The translations under genes and the position numbers were made by a program. Below, piece by piece: positions 1 through 12,659 of a DNA stretch of 64,000 bases; position 1 is the first letter of the stretch; each line of letters opens with the position of its first letter. This DNA is from Oreohelix idahoensis (Eukaryota; Mollusca; Gastropoda; Stylommatophora; Oreohelicidae). The stretch is from positions 124,001 to 188,000 of the forward strand of contig JAMPIV010013727.1 in assembly GCA_024509875.1 (NCBI GenBank), read 5' to 3'. Below the pieces are notes generated by a model. The model worked only from the letters and a program-made list of their open reading frames with translations, was not told the origin of the DNA and ran no database searches.

Positions 1-299
1 TTTATCTTTATGTCTCGGATAATAGGTTTACATTAAGTTGTTAACACACACATCTAGGGCAGAGTATAATGGAAGATTTGATTTGCTAGTTACAAGTCGC
101 AACCATAACGTTTGCATAGCTTCTTGGAAAATCTGTACATTGTAGAAGCCAAAGACTGGGTAGATCTACTGCTGCCTCAAACATAGCTTAAGAAGAGGCG
201 ACTAGCATGAGTTTGTGTATGAGGTTGGAGAACTCATCATGTGGAATAAATCGCTACACAAATCATCACTGTATCAGCATCGTCCTTCAGCTCCTCATG
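1..299. other. No feature recognised
   Basis: AT-rich DNA with no convincing ORF or repeat that I can place. Confidence 0.4.
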
Positions 300-590
300 G
301 AGATACAAACTGATGCCAAGTCTTCATGTCACGTGCCATCAGCTCAAGGTCTTTTCATGTCTATTTCATCCCCTTCTTGTATGTTTCCAGTTCTCTTCTC
401 CGTGTGTTCTCCGGTCTCATTCTTCCCATTTTATCATGGGAATTTCAGAGCGAGAACTGTCTTGTAATGCTATCAACAAGTTCCATCAATGTATATCATA
501 TCCATCGCCAGCAGCTTCTTCTCATCTCTTGTTCCACTGGCACTTGTCTGGTTCTTGTCATCAGTTCCACATTGGTGACCTTGTCATAGT
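300..590 (-). repeat. LINE ORF2 C-terminus/3' end relic (family C)
   Basis: This stretch aligns by eye with 37,560-37,770 and more loosely with 39,945-40,110: all carry 'atcagctca', a pyrimidine-rich middle and a 'gggaatttcag/gggattccag' block. Read on the minus strand, the better copies resemble the Gly-Arg-Pro-Lys-rich tail of LINE reverse transcriptases. The end at 520-590 is a single copy of the unit that forms a minisatellite at 37.77-38.25 kb. It is too decayed to code. Confidence 0.45.
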
Positions 591-625
591 ACTTCAATCC
601 TTCTCTTCTACGGAAGCACCCATTT

Positions 626-765
626 ATGAAAGTCTGTAGCTTATTGGTTGTTGTTTTTGTTGTTCTACAAGACCACTTAGATCCTCTGATGCAGGCTTCC
701 AAAGTCTAGCTTTTTGGTTGTTGTTTTTGTCGTTCTTCAAGACCACTTAGATCCTCTGATGCAGG
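626..765. repeat. 70-bp tandem repeat, left part (2 units)
   Basis: Two adjacent units, about 626-695 and 696-765, end in the same block 'atcctctgatgcagg'. The array resumes at 2,987 beyond the inserted solo LTR; units 696-765 and 2,987-3,056 are both exactly 70 bp. Confidence 0.8.
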
Positions 766-2981
766 TGTAGTGAATTACACTGGAGAGGTTAAAGGTGTTA
801 TATTGAAAAGATAGATGTGTGTGTGCACAGTGTGAGGTCAAGCTATGTAAGACCCTGAGTCTAAAAGTTGATGATGGTGTTGAGTTCTCAGGGGACCTAT
901 CGCTACCTCTCTAGATCTCACACTGTGCTATATTTTGATTATTTAGTGTTATGATGTTTGTTATATGGCTACGTGTCTAGGGTTATGTGAATGTAATGAT
1001 ATGTTGCCAAAAGGACACACACAAACAACTGGAACTCAATGATATTAACTTAAGTAAGGCTGTTGTTAAAGTTATGAAATTAATTTTTTACAATTTATTT
1101 TCCTGTCCCTCAAATCTTTTTTGGACAGGAATGTTGAAAACTGAAGAAAATTATTTTACATGCAAGAAATAAATAATAAGGACTCTTTGTCCCTCACTAG
1201 TAATCTACACTGTTACTGTGGGTGTATTCACAGACTGATATCTAACTGTGTCAATAGTGAAAGTCAAGGATGTGAGAAGCTATTGTATTCATCACGCCCC
1301 GATGTAGTTATAATTCAAGTTGGGGAAAAACTTTCTTTCAAAGATGAATTGTCAGGAGACCCAGCTACGTGACGTTCACCTTATAGATATTGATATGTCA
1401 GATGTAAAGTACTGCACTGCAAACAGCGTCAGCTCAAGAGACTTCCTCCGGCTAACAGATACAGTATACAGTTCTGCTGAGGTCGTTACGTTTCTTCGAC
1501 TATGTCACAACAGGTTTCCTGCCACCAGTCGGCAACAGGAAATAAACCCTGCAAAATAAAGGCATCCTCGCCCTTTGATATGCTGGCTTAGATTGTACAC
1601 AACTAATTACATAGTTATAAAATGTGGGGTCAGCCTCGTGTGCAAAACAAGTGCACCAGCCCCTAATTTAGTTGACTTCACTTTGTACTGTGATTACACC
1701 CTGCTTCCATATGGCTGCTACGCCTCTGTCGTTTTAAACACTAATATGCTTCCACACAATCAGATGGAGTATACACTTCTCCTTCTTATGATATTGTTTT
1801 CTTTTCTTTTGTATCAGCATCTTAGGCATGTTTACAAGTGTTCATTAAACACTGAGGCTTACCAGTAGTTCCTGGTCTTACAGTTATAATATGGATTTTT
1901 GATAATATTTAATAATCAAATACAATTCTATTTACTTTCTTCATAAATCTGCTTCGGGCATGTATGTGCTTCTTAGGATGTCATAAGCTTCCATAATAGC
2001 AATGTCATACCACACAAATTTGGTAGGCGCCCTTATCTAGGGTTGAGCCTCTACATATTAATAACATCAATAAATCATTTATCTTACCGCATCAATGAAA
2101 TATATTACACAAGTAAACGATGACTGGCAAATAATGGCACAATTTTAGCTTTGCCGGTCGTCCAGACTGAAAGGCTTTCGTTTAAAAGCTTCACTTCTGC
2201 TCTCACCGTTACTTGGTATGAATATTTCTGTTCAAATGGCAACTACCCTTGTCTTCTTTCCCTAATATTAATCACACTGGCCAATGAGACAACGCGTCCA
2301 AAATTTTGATTCTTCCGAAAACCCCAAACACTTTGTGTGTTTATTAATACGTTTGCCAGTCTGATTTTAATTTTACTGTGTAGAAATAAGTTTCGCTTTA
2401 GGCTGGCAAATTTTTAAAGTTACCTCTTCCTTTCCTCACTAGCAGTACCCAATCCAAATGAGGCAAGTCAATTTGACTACTCTTTCAAACAACGCGTCCA
2501 GAAATGTAACTTTTAAATTGAGCGGGGATCTCAGTGTGTCTGTCCAACTGTCCCAAAAATTTCTTATTTCTTACAATATCTTTGTTATTAATTGGGCGAT
2601 TTTAATTATGAAAAGTAATTATTAAACAGGCAACTGTCCTTTATCTTTCTAGATAAGTTTTATCTACTTCTTTCTCGTCGTTTCCATTTGTGTGCTTTTC
2701 CTTTAATTTATGGTTTTCTTCTACTGAACCACAATATTAATAAATTATGTCTTCTAAGGTTCATCTAAGTTATTATAAGGGACTATGAAGGCTATCATAT
2801 TAACAATATCAACTCTATCCTTCCAGGCCTCAATTGTAGTTTATAAAGAAAGCCATTCTCTAAATTTCTCCTTTTCCTCTCTCTCCCCTGCACAATAGGG
2901 TTGTTAGTTTACAGTTTGAACGTGCAAGTTAGGCGCGATTTTTTTCTTTTACTCCACGCTTTCCCCTTCTCTTTTATTACA
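766..2981. mobile_element. Solo LTR (2,216 bp) with 5-bp target duplication
   Basis: The segment starts TGTAGT and ends ATTACA, short imperfect inverted termini of the TG...CA type. It is flanked on both sides by GCAGG (761-765 and 2,982-2,986). Removing the segment and one GCAGG restores an uninterrupted 70-bp tandem array, which is strong evidence of insertion. There is no internal coding region and no second LTR, so a solo LTR left by LTR-LTR recombination is the best reading. Polyadenylation-like AATAAA motifs lie near 1,540-1,560. Its internal element is not in the window, so the family is unknown. A short non-coding LTR-like transposon is the alternative. Confidence 0.75.
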
Positions 2982-3069
2982 GCAGGCTTCCAAAGTCTAG
3001 CTTTTTGGTTATTGTTTTTGTTGTTCTTCAAGACTACCGAGATCCTCTGATGCAGGCTTTCAAAGTCTA
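2982..3069. repeat. 70-bp tandem repeat, right part
   Basis: One full unit at 2,987-3,056 and the start of another continue the array at 626-765 after the inserted solo LTR. GCAGG at 2,982-2,986 is the second copy of the target duplication. Confidence 0.75.
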
Positions 3070-3235
3070 GCCTTTTTTTTTTTTTTTTTTGCTGCCAAGA
3101 ATGGTGATGTATTGAGCAGAAGGACGGTTTTTTTTTTTGCTGCCAAGAATGGTGATGTATTGAGCAGAAGGAAGGTTTTTTTTTTTGCTTCCAAGAATGG
3201 TGATGTATTGAGCAGTAGGAAGGTTTTTTTAAATA
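3070..3235. repeat. 48-bp tandem repeat (3 units) after a poly-T run
   Basis: Units begin at 3,091, 3,139 and 3,187. Each has 'ccaagaatggtgatgtattg' followed by a T run. The short ORF across it repeats a 16-residue peptide only because 48 is a multiple of three. Confidence 0.85.
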
Positions 3236-3968
3236 TTTTTAAAAATTGTCTTCTTCTTTGTCTTTTTAAATTTTTTTTCTTCTTTTTTTTTTTTTAAATG
3301 CGACACTTAATCGATAAAATGTACGGAAAATAATCAATCATTGGCAAACTTCGGTCTTTGCTTTTTTTTTAAATTATTGTCGTTAGGCTACTACATCGAT
3401 CAGCAATCATCAATAAAGCTACTACAGCAATGATATTGCAGCCTGGAAACAGCCCCTGCCCTGCGCACCTCTGCACGTTATCGGCGTATTGAGCGGTTCG
3501 GTTTTATATTTGTTTTGTAGTTCAGGTTTTCACAATAGATCTTTTCAGAAATATTATTTCGGCTTGCTGGCCTAATTTTTTTCAAATGTAGATCGTGCTG
3601 TGTAATTCGAAATGAAACTGAATTTCTAGAAAGTTCATGTCAGCTGTCTTCTTTGTCTTTCCAAGTTATTGAGTACTGTTTTTATTTGTAATTTCCATTT
3701 TACTCAATGCCGCAAATTGTTCTATGTACGCTTTTGATTGGTCAGCAGTTTTAACGCTGTGGCACTCATCTTAATATTAATATTCATTACAAAAGCACGT
3801 ATACATATATCAGATTTGTGCATTAAGTTATAGGTAACTGTAATGTATACTATTTCATGATTTAAGCGTAAGGTATCTTTCTGGGATTGGGGAACATAGC
3901 TTCACGTGGTGAGACAGTGTTTCTCAAAATTTTGAGAAGCCGTACCGCAAGTGAAGTGCCGACAGGTC
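3236..3968. other. No gene recognised
   Basis: T-rich low-complexity DNA at the left, then unremarkable AT-rich sequence. No ORF or repeat can be supported. Confidence 0.4.
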
Positions 3969-4130
3969 GCGGAAACCCTCCCAAAATTACAGTGCACTCT
4001 CAATTATTCGAGATAATCCCGGTTAATACAATCCTGGTTAATCACCATCGCGGAAGCCCTCCCAAAATTACAGTGCATTCTCGATTATCCGAGATAATCC
4101 CGGTTAATAAAATCCTGACAAATCACCAAC
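3969..4130. repeat. 81-bp direct duplication with pogo-like terminal motif
   Basis: Two head-to-tail units have 'cagtgcactctc' at 3,990 and 'cagtgcattctc' at 4,071. The motif CAGTG..CTCTCRATTATCCGAG resembles terminal inverted repeats of pogo/Tigger-type Tc1-mariner elements. No matching inverted end is seen, so this is at most a fragment. Confidence 0.45.
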
Positions 4131-4140
4131 CATAGGCAAA

Positions 4141-4328
4141 GTTACCAGGTTCCGAGATCGTAACTTGGTAGCGTCACACCCCAGTCTTCCCAACATTAAA
4201 TGGGTACCTGACTCTGCTTTTTAGTTAGGGAAGGCTAAATCAGGGAGCAAGAAAACTTGTCCCCCCACCTCACAAATCTGGATCTAGTATAGTGAAGCAT
4301 GCCCTACGGCAGTATCAGGCTATGGGAC
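4141..4328 (+). mobile_element. tRNA-derived SINE, family A (5' truncated)
   Basis: It keeps the family A body: 'ggtagcgtcac', 'aaatgggtacctgactctgc', 'agttagggaaggc', then 'tagtatagtgaag' and a terminal 'ctatgggac'. The part carrying the promoter is degraded at box B. Sister copies are near 25.0, 25.9, 34.2, 39.0, 44.2 and 46.1 kb. Confidence 0.8.
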
Positions 4329-4469
4329 TTCCTACCGATACAAAAATTGTATAGAAAAAACTCATATCGAAGAACATCGAGTGACGCACAAAAGAATGCA
4401 ATGACTTTATCATTGACAATATTTCAACAAAGAAATGTGCTTTTTGCTTTCATTAACCTTTTGGCGGGT

Positions 4470-6893
4470 TGTCGTGAAATAGTCTAATCCACATATATAA
4501 ATTATCAGGTAAATATAAAGCCTAATAAATACATATAATAAAGAAAGGAAGAAGAATGGTAAAGAACAGTGCTGTCACAATGACAGTACTCGAAATCCCC
4601 TTTGTTTTATGCTTCGTCTGCAAATTGTAACGTTTCCACGTTAAATATAAGCCACTGCATAAATACAAGCGTTTCCACAACACATTAAAACGGGTATTGC
4701 ATTTCTAAGAAAAACATTGAGAGGCACACTGCGTAATGACCTAAATTAATCCTAACATTAATTATACTACGTTACCAAAACGAACGAACAGATGGACTCA
4801 AATAGAAAGAAGGGAGGGCTGAAAATCAGGAACGCATGCAAAATTAAACACGCGTCTCGCTATTAATGCCACCCCAACAAGCGTAACGCGATACACAATT
4901 ACTACTATCACGCGTGTAAGGCCACATGCACTAACTTTTTTCGGACGGACAGTGATAAAAACACTAACCTTCCCAGAGTTAGGTGTTAAAATACTGAAAA
5001 ACGCTTATTAGAAAAGATAACATGAGATGGGTTTACGTTTGAAAACATTACAGTACCCAGACAGCACATCTTCGAAACAGGAGGTAGAAGAAATTGCATA
5101 TTTTGAACGCAGCCACTTAGCTCTTTTAAATTTTTATATTTGGGTTCCTTAGGGCTTGATGACAAAGAATATGTTAAGTGTTATGCAAATAGTCTAGGAA
5201 TTAACAAGTTATAGCCAAAATAAAATGATGGTGCTGTCAGACAACACCCAAAATCAGAATCGCTCAGTGGTAGATTTTTTTAAACCACCATTGTACGGGA
5301 AATGGGCCACAAGTTACATTTGAACTGATTGGCTGGAATGATATGTAAGGCTAAACACGATTAGTCGGACTATAAATGCTATCCTTGGTTGTTAGGGGAG
5401 ACGTAGGAAGGTAAAATTTTTTCAAACACTTGTCGAAACGTGGCTCCATTGGCCAGACTCGCTGATATAATCACTTAGGAGCGTTAGTTCGAGACCACTA
5501 GTTCAAATAAGCTTGATAAAGCAACAGTGCGTTGAAGCCAGCTCATATTTTTGCTAAATAAAAGCCTGGAACATAAGCAGATGGGAATTTGTGCCAGTAT
5601 TTGTGCCAGAATTCATTGCTAGTCAACGTATCTGTGTTTATTTCCATGAATTGTGGTAAGCTTGAAACATTCAGTATCTTTTAATGAAAATTGAATGTGA
5701 ATTGTTAATTTATGCCTGTATATATGTGTAGTTCAGTAGCAAACATGATGTAAAGCCTATAATGCTCCAGCCTGAACAGAAGGTGTCGGAGGAAAGTAAA
5801 ACGGCATGGAATGGCCAAACAGTACACTGACACCTAGATTATTGATTAGACAGAAATAATGCTGGAAGTGCAGAGGCGTAGTAACCATTAAGGAGGTTAA
5901 TACTGGTATAAAGTATTTCAGATGAAGCTGACAGTTGGCCTAACGCTCTGAACTCAATGTTTGTGATGTATTGTGCTCAGTGTAGAACTAGAGTATCAAT
6001 TAGTTATGAAGTAGAAGGTACATCCTTCTTGTTTTCAGGGACCGTGGTCTTGACGTTATTGAGCAGCACCTGGTCAGAGCTTTGCTGAAATCCAGAGTCG
6101 GACAGCATACTCCTTGGTCCATTTAGCTATCAGTGAGGTGTCTCCAGAGCACAGGGGAGAAATCGAAAAGCAGAGGAGTCTTTTCCTGCCTGATGACAAA
6201 TACCATAAACAGAGCTTTGAACAAAAATGGTGGTAAAAACCAGTATTACCTCATTTTTACTCACTACACAACTGACACACATAGGTTATATTTATTGATT
6301 TAATAATATATGTCCACTACATGAATATATTAATTATTAATACAAATTTCTGTTACATATTTTAACTTTGTAATTATAAAATTGAATTTTGGATTCCTGG
6401 TTCCCTTTTGTATTTGAATCAGGTCACACATATACATTTCATCCTGACAGCAAATTGAATTAATTAATATTTGTTATTTATTTGAAAAGTGTATCAGTGA
6501 TATTTTTAAGAAATTATATCATTAGTAGAGTATTTTATGTATTTGATGTCGACTAGTGTTGGTGTCAAGTGTGGTGGAATAATAATTTTAAATTGTTTAT
6601 CTGTCTGGCTTGTTGTTATGACTTTACACTTCATCATACACATACCCTAGACATCATAACCGTATTAGTCATATCACTATTCACCAGAATACATAATTCT
6701 GAAAACTGAGATTTATTCTATACATAATGTAGTGGGCAGAAAGTAATGTTATCTATAAATACACTACTCTTATTAGCTGGGAAGATATATATACCTTCAC
6801 AAGCTGATCTCATGTCAGTACACTAAGTTCCGCCTTTGATAAATACACCCGGCCAAACTATATTTATTAACATCCCACTTTACCCAAATTTAT
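4470..6893 (+). mobile_element. Probable 5' LTR of a decayed Gypsy-like element
   Basis: About 2.4 kb that recurs in the same order at 14,126-17,930. Shared exact words include 'acgggtattgcatttct' (4,690 and 14,430), 'gtgccagtatttgtgcc' (5,591 and 15,881) and 'gattcctggttccc' (near 6,394 and 17,373). It begins TGTC, is followed at 6,894 by a primer-site-like sequence, and its partner is preceded by a polypurine tract, the layout of a 5'/3' LTR pair. The two copies differ greatly and the other is about 1.4 kb longer. Boundaries are approximate and I found no target duplication. Confidence 0.6.
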
Positions 6894-6917
6894 TGGGGGT
6901 TCTCGCTCTTGCGGATT
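6894..6917 (+). other. Candidate primer-binding site, tRNA-Pro-like
   Basis: 'tgggggttctcgctcttgcg' matches the pattern TGGGGG-CTCG-TC-GGAT of the tRNA-Pro primer sites of gammaretroviruses and many Gypsy elements, but with extra bases inside. It sits just after the LTR-like repeat, where a primer site belongs. Confidence 0.45.
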
Positions 6918-7149
6918 TTTGAATTAGTTGTACCTTTTACAATATTGTGGTATGGGTAAGGTTATAATTCATCCTTCAGGGAATTTAAGAATTAAAAGGT
7001 AGCCTTGGGTGAATTAAATATAGGTTGCTCTAGGGCTCACGGTGCCTGTGTTGTCGCCCATTAGATATATATATAGAGAGTTGAATTGTTGGTTAGACAT
7101 GGTTGTCAATACTCTGGCAAATTTTATTTGTGCAACTTTCCTGATAGAG

Positions 7150-7735
7150 TTAGGACAAATGGAGGACCTGGCCCAAATTTCGGATCTGCAAATGCTGGTT
7201 CATAACTGGCAAAAGAGTTAGGATTAGATGGGACAAGTTATGGTTGCCTATGTCACTACGGAATTGTGACAAAATTATTGAACGCGAGAAAAAGAAGAAA
7301 GAAGGTTTTGAAGTACGAAAGAAAAAGTTGAAAGGTTAGAGGGCTGAAAGGAAATTATAGAAGTTGAAGTTAGAATTTGACGGCTGAGCTGAAGGCTAAG
7401 ACGGATTGCTGGAGATTGGAAGCTGAGGTTTTTGCAGCAGGAAGATGGCTGTGCAGAACTTGGCTTTGAGGCTAGAGAAGAAATTTAGAAGATCTGCGAA
7501 AGAATTTCAGGAAGAGAGGAAAATTAGCCTGGGCGGGCATTGCAGAAGGGAGAAAAAAAGGAAGAGAAGCAAATTAGCGTGCCAGAAAGAGAAGAGAGAA
7601 AAGCTGCAGAACAGATAGAAATTAAGCAGAAGGAACGATGTTTTGACTGCAGAAAGATAAAAAGAAGACAAGAAATTAGCTGACAGAAAGTGGGAAGCAG
7701 AAGATAAAAGATTACAAAGGGAACTATGAGTTACG
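7150..7735 (+). pseudogene. Decayed gag, N-terminal coiled-coil part
   Basis: Joined pieces of several frames read as a leader like 'DLQMLVHNWQKS', then a long Lys/Glu/Arg-rich stretch (7,270-7,730) typical of a charged coiled coil. Stops and frame changes occur every few dozen codons. A gag beginning just downstream of a primer site fits a Gypsy-like element, and N-terminal coiled coils also occur in the element at 55.1 kb. Nothing here can be translated as it stands. Confidence 0.45.
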
Positions 7736-10700
7736 ACTTAAGGGAGTTTGAGTTTCAGGCCATGCTCGCTGACGTGACCATTGGATGAGGATCCAAGCTT
7801 CCTATATATAGTTTTTTATGATTTAAAAACTCTCTGCTGGAGGTGTAGCTGAGATTGGGCAGTCTTCTTGTCAACCTCATGGTTGGTGTAATTTTGCTAT
7901 TCAGGGGGTTCTCTTTTTTGGGTGAGTTATATGAAGACGAGTATTTTTTTTTGACTGTGAAGACTGGGTTGATGTAACATATCAAGGTCTTGGGATTAAT
8001 GAAGAAATATTCACAATTTTAGGGGGTCTAGGGCGTATTTAATGTGTTTTAAGTTTTAAGAGATGGTTTTCATTATATTGGGCGAGCTTAAAGAGTTCAT
8101 GGTAGTAAGGTGGTTGAGTATTGTATTCGGTATGGGTTTATTGGGTGGCTTGTATATGATCGGCTGATACAGGTTGAAGATCTCTCGGAGATGTAAGAGA
8201 ATGAGTCATCATATAAAGTGTATGATCAGGATATAGAAGATTGCATGTGTACATGCTATAAATGGGGGGTGGTATCTGATTCGTAATTATAGGTTTGTTC
8301 TTTTTTTTTCATGTAATATGAGAAAGATGAGAGAGGTTTTATAGTGAAAAGGTAGATGTCATTATTGCTAATTCTTAAATTTTACACATTTTTTGTGGTG
8401 AAAGATTACCTACTTATTCATCAGTTCTTTTTATGAATAGTGGGACATACTGTGGAGCAATTTACTTCATTAGGGAAACGACTATCAATCTGGAGTGTTA
8501 CTTCTATTTTAGGATAATGGTTGCTTCAAATTTATGTAATAGAGCTCGTGGTATATAAGAGAGTTGCCCGTGGTTTCTTTTTATGTTATTGCATGAGTAG
8601 CTTGTTACTTTTCTGAGACAGTTAGCAAACTACCATTATCTGAATCCTAGGTTCATGCAGAAATTTTAGGTTTTGGGCCTGGGATTCTTAAATGTTATAA
8701 GGAATTTTTAATTGTTGGGTTTTCATGAGACAGGTCCATTTCTCAAGTATGTTTATTCAATGCAGAGAGTTGGTGATAGGTTTTGACAGTCTGATTCTAG
8801 TTGTAAGATTTTGGGTAAGTTAAACATAATGAATTCTGCAAGTTTTTTTATTTAATAAAAGTATCTCGCTATAGCTAGAACTCTTGAATCTTTCTGATAT
8901 TTGTATGTTCCCTAGGGGATGCAAAACTTCAAAGGCTGCACGAAGTACACTGAGTATTTGAGCTACTTTCTCTTTACCACTAGTGGTGTATTGTAAATAT
9001 ATTTAGAATAGTTATTATGTTATCTCAAAAAAATGATTAATGCAAAATTATAGTGAGGAGAGGTGAGTAAGTTAGATAGAGGAAAGGGGTTGGACCATTG
9101 TTAGAAATCATGGCAAACTCCAAGGAAACTAATATAGTGTAAAAAAATTCTTTTGTGATGAACTAATTTTGTTCTTACTGCAGTTAATCTCTTTTTGTCT
9201 TTGGCGTAATTGGTTCTTTGCTCGCATTTTTTGTCAGCTTAATTGAATTTCAGTTTCTTGTCAGCTTATTTTTTTGGATCAAATTCCTTTTTCCGTTCAA
9301 TAGCCTGATACATTCGTCGTGACATAGGGAATACCACTGCCATTATTAATCCTTTTGCAGTTGAACGAGGCAGATGTCTCGTGTAGCATGGTCGATTGTT
9401 TTACGTAAATATAAAAGTGTTTTAACATGGATTCAATCGGTTAAATATATTAAGATTCCCGAAACAGGCACGTGTGTCTAATAATTTAATTCAAAAGGCC
9501 CCGATTTTAATTGTATCTTCTGAAGTAGAATTAACTTTTTACAGAAACAGTGGAGGATTCAAGACTTCACAAAAATCAATGCTACAGCGACACCAATATA
9601 TGGGGTCGAAGTCGGGATGTTATAACTGAAAAATAACGGACGTAGTGTACTGATGATCAGTGTGAAGGGATATATTAAATAAAGTGTGTAATATAAAAAA
9701 ATGAATGATATTATATAAAGTTATGAGGCGGCAATTTGTGTGATCCTACGTTATGTAATTGGGGTATCGTGAGATGATGGTGTAGTCAAAACGCAGATTG
9801 GGGAATTTATTCCCTCCATACTTTAACAAATTGACCTATACAATAAACTCTATGTGAATATCTTAAGAAGTCATGTACTTCTCTCAAATGAACAATATGT
9901 CATTCTTTTTTGTCAGTCATGTATTTGTGTCTGTTTCAAATAAAGGAAAATAATATCCATATATTATCACTCAAGATGATATGTACGGACTTTAGGCAAT
10001 ATGATATTGTAGCTGAATTTTTATTAATTAAATATTATGTGTGTCAGTTGACTGTAGTGGTATTTTGAGGTAATATGGTTTGTTTTGTTCAGTCAAATGG
10101 TATTGTCATAGGATTATAGTTCTGTCATAGGGATAGGGATTGGAGGAGTTTCGTTATGATTTAGAAGACATTACGCAATCCTCTGATTGTATATTTTTCA
10201 AAGTTGGTTCTGAAGCATTTTCGAGCTCAATAATGTTACGTGTGGAACAAGCTGGTGCCATTTGCGTGATGGGGAGGAGACTTGGTGGGGGGACTTTGTG
10301 ATTGAACTTGGCGTTGGATGACTATGAAGTAAAGGCATGAGTAGTAGTCAGAAATGGATCACTGTAAGCTTGGACAGTCTGCAGTATATCATAGAACTGT
10401 AAATTTCTGGAAATAAACGAGCAGTTGATTTGATCCACTATTTTCTGAAAAATATGCAAATTATTGCTATGTGAAGGCTTTATTTTAACAAACGATGGAT
10501 GTGTAATAGCATGATGTTATCACGTAGATTAAAAAAGTAGGTTTCGAACTCAGTAGAGTGTGTAATCGCTGAGTATGACAATGAGCCCGTTTCGATCAGT
10601 GTTGCATAAAAATGTTACCTTTCCGTTTTCCTATCTGAAGAAAGTAGCCGATAGTTGACAATCCGTGGTTAGGTTCATTTGTTTTGCGCTCAATAATTGG

Positions 10701-12650
10701 GATTTTAATGTTAGTTATTTTGATCTTGTGGGTACCTCTCAAACCGTTATACCATAGAGATTATAAGGACAGGCTGACATTGTGACTCTTGGTGGGATCC
10801 ATATTTTAAATTTTTAGTGTTTAATTTATTAAGTGTGTCATGCTTTTGCGTAAGGTTATACGATTGAATTCAGTAGAAGTAGGAACAATGTCGGCATAAG
10901 GTACGTGGTGGTTCAAATAGTATTTTTTCCTGTTTCTACAGATGTGATGTCTGGTACTGCAATGTGTTACGTTAAAATCTATTCTTATGCTTTATACTAG
11001 AGTTTTTTATGATTTGATGAACTAACTTGGGAACGGGGTAATGTATTTTTCAAGGGGAGGAATCGTTGAAAAAAAAAAATTAGCTGATGAAGAAGTTTTA
11101 CAACGCGATCTGATGGAGATAGTGACCATGGTATGTTTGCAGGTTTGATAGTGTGTATATCCTTTCTTTATTTTGTATTGTTGTTGTTTTGGCCATAGAG
11201 TGTCGATAGGAAAGCAGAAATAAATTGCACATTTGATAAATGTCGAGGTCTTGCAATTTTCAGGATTTTGCAGCAGGCTCATTTTACACGTGTACATGGG
11301 AAAGCGGCCTATGTAACTGCACGCCGCCCTCTTTAATTAATCGGTGAAGGTTACCCCATTTGTTAGAGTAGACGACTATGGGGATTTGAGTATCCAGTCA
11401 TCGTGCAGAACATTTAATTCTTTGCTTAAGGCCAATAAATTGTCCATTTTTTGAAGCTTTGTTAAGTTACTGAATTTATATATGTGGATGTAGAATAGGC
11501 GGCAGACGTTACATTTTATTACATCCTTATTTCTGTAGTCGAATTATGTTTTGTGTAGAATGTTCAGATTTGTAGTAGATACGGTCAAGATCTTTGTTGT
11601 CAGAACATGTTAGCTTGCTGTTGATCAGCAATGTTAGTTATGTTGTACGAATGTTAGTTATGATGATAGAATGTTCGTTTTGCTGGTACGAATGTTTTTT
11701 CAGGAAGTACGACATTGGTTAGTACAGTTGTACGAATGTTCAGCGTTTGTGCAGTGAGATAAGGGTACTGCTTCTTTTAAATGCCCGGGAGTCAGTAATT
11801 AGTTACAAATTGGATGGCAGTAGTCCCATATACAGTTATCCTATTGGAATCTATGTGCACTAGCTTCTTTAAGAACATAATTATTTTACTTGATTGATTA
11901 AGAAGGGGGGAGATAGAGAAGATAAATCTATCATTGTGAATCTACCCATTTGAAGAAATTATTACTGGAATGCGATAGGAAAGAGCTCATCAGGATGAGA
12001 CACAACTTGTTGACGCCTTGTCCATGCGCCGATGGAGATGGATAAATGGACCTCTTTCTATCTCGATTTGAATTATCCATTTCGCTCCCCTGTAGAAAGC
12101 AGCGCACAGGTGTGTATAATCCAGTACCACATTTAAACGAAAAACTCAGGAAAGAGAGAGGTGCGAACGGGGGGTGTTCCTAAATAATCGATGGCAGAGG
12201 TGTTACCAGACAGCTCGTTTTTTGAGCGCATACGCAAACTCTTGGAAGCTATGTTGATAACTACAAACGATGATAAGACCCAATCTACTGTCTCAGCTAT
12301 GAACCGATTATTCACAACAACCTCAGCGAAGTTTTTTGACATAATGGAAAAAAAGTCTTCAGAATGACAAGGAAAGATAGACTATCTAGAGTTTAAGGAT
12401 AGCAATTTGATTATTTCGCACAAGTCGTGTGAAATCCTCGACGTATAGTTCCGGTTGTCTGTATTTTTTCATTATTAAGGTTAAGACCTTGCTTCTGATG
12501 CTGATCTTTACATAGATGGAGCCTGTATAGTTTAGATTCACACAGTTTTGTCGATCTGTATCATTTGCAAAACTGATTATTATAGCAATGAAGAGACGGT
12601 AGGAGATTCAACATTGTGCGGTATTCTTCCTTCAGCTGCTGCTTGTCCAG
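7736..12650. other. Interior of decayed element, no domain placed
   Basis: About 4.9 kb of AT-rich sequence between gag remains and RT remains. It should hold the rest of gag, protease and perhaps integrase, but I could not place any motif (no DSG, no HHCC, no DDE). ORFs are short and on both strands. 8,314-8,358 weakly resembles the start of the solo LTR at 766. Confidence 0.35.
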
Positions 12651-12659
12651 AGCGGCTAA

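Noticed and set aside
8314..8358. Second copy of the 766-2,981 solo LTR
   Set aside because: Only about 30 loosely matching bases near the start; no continuation.
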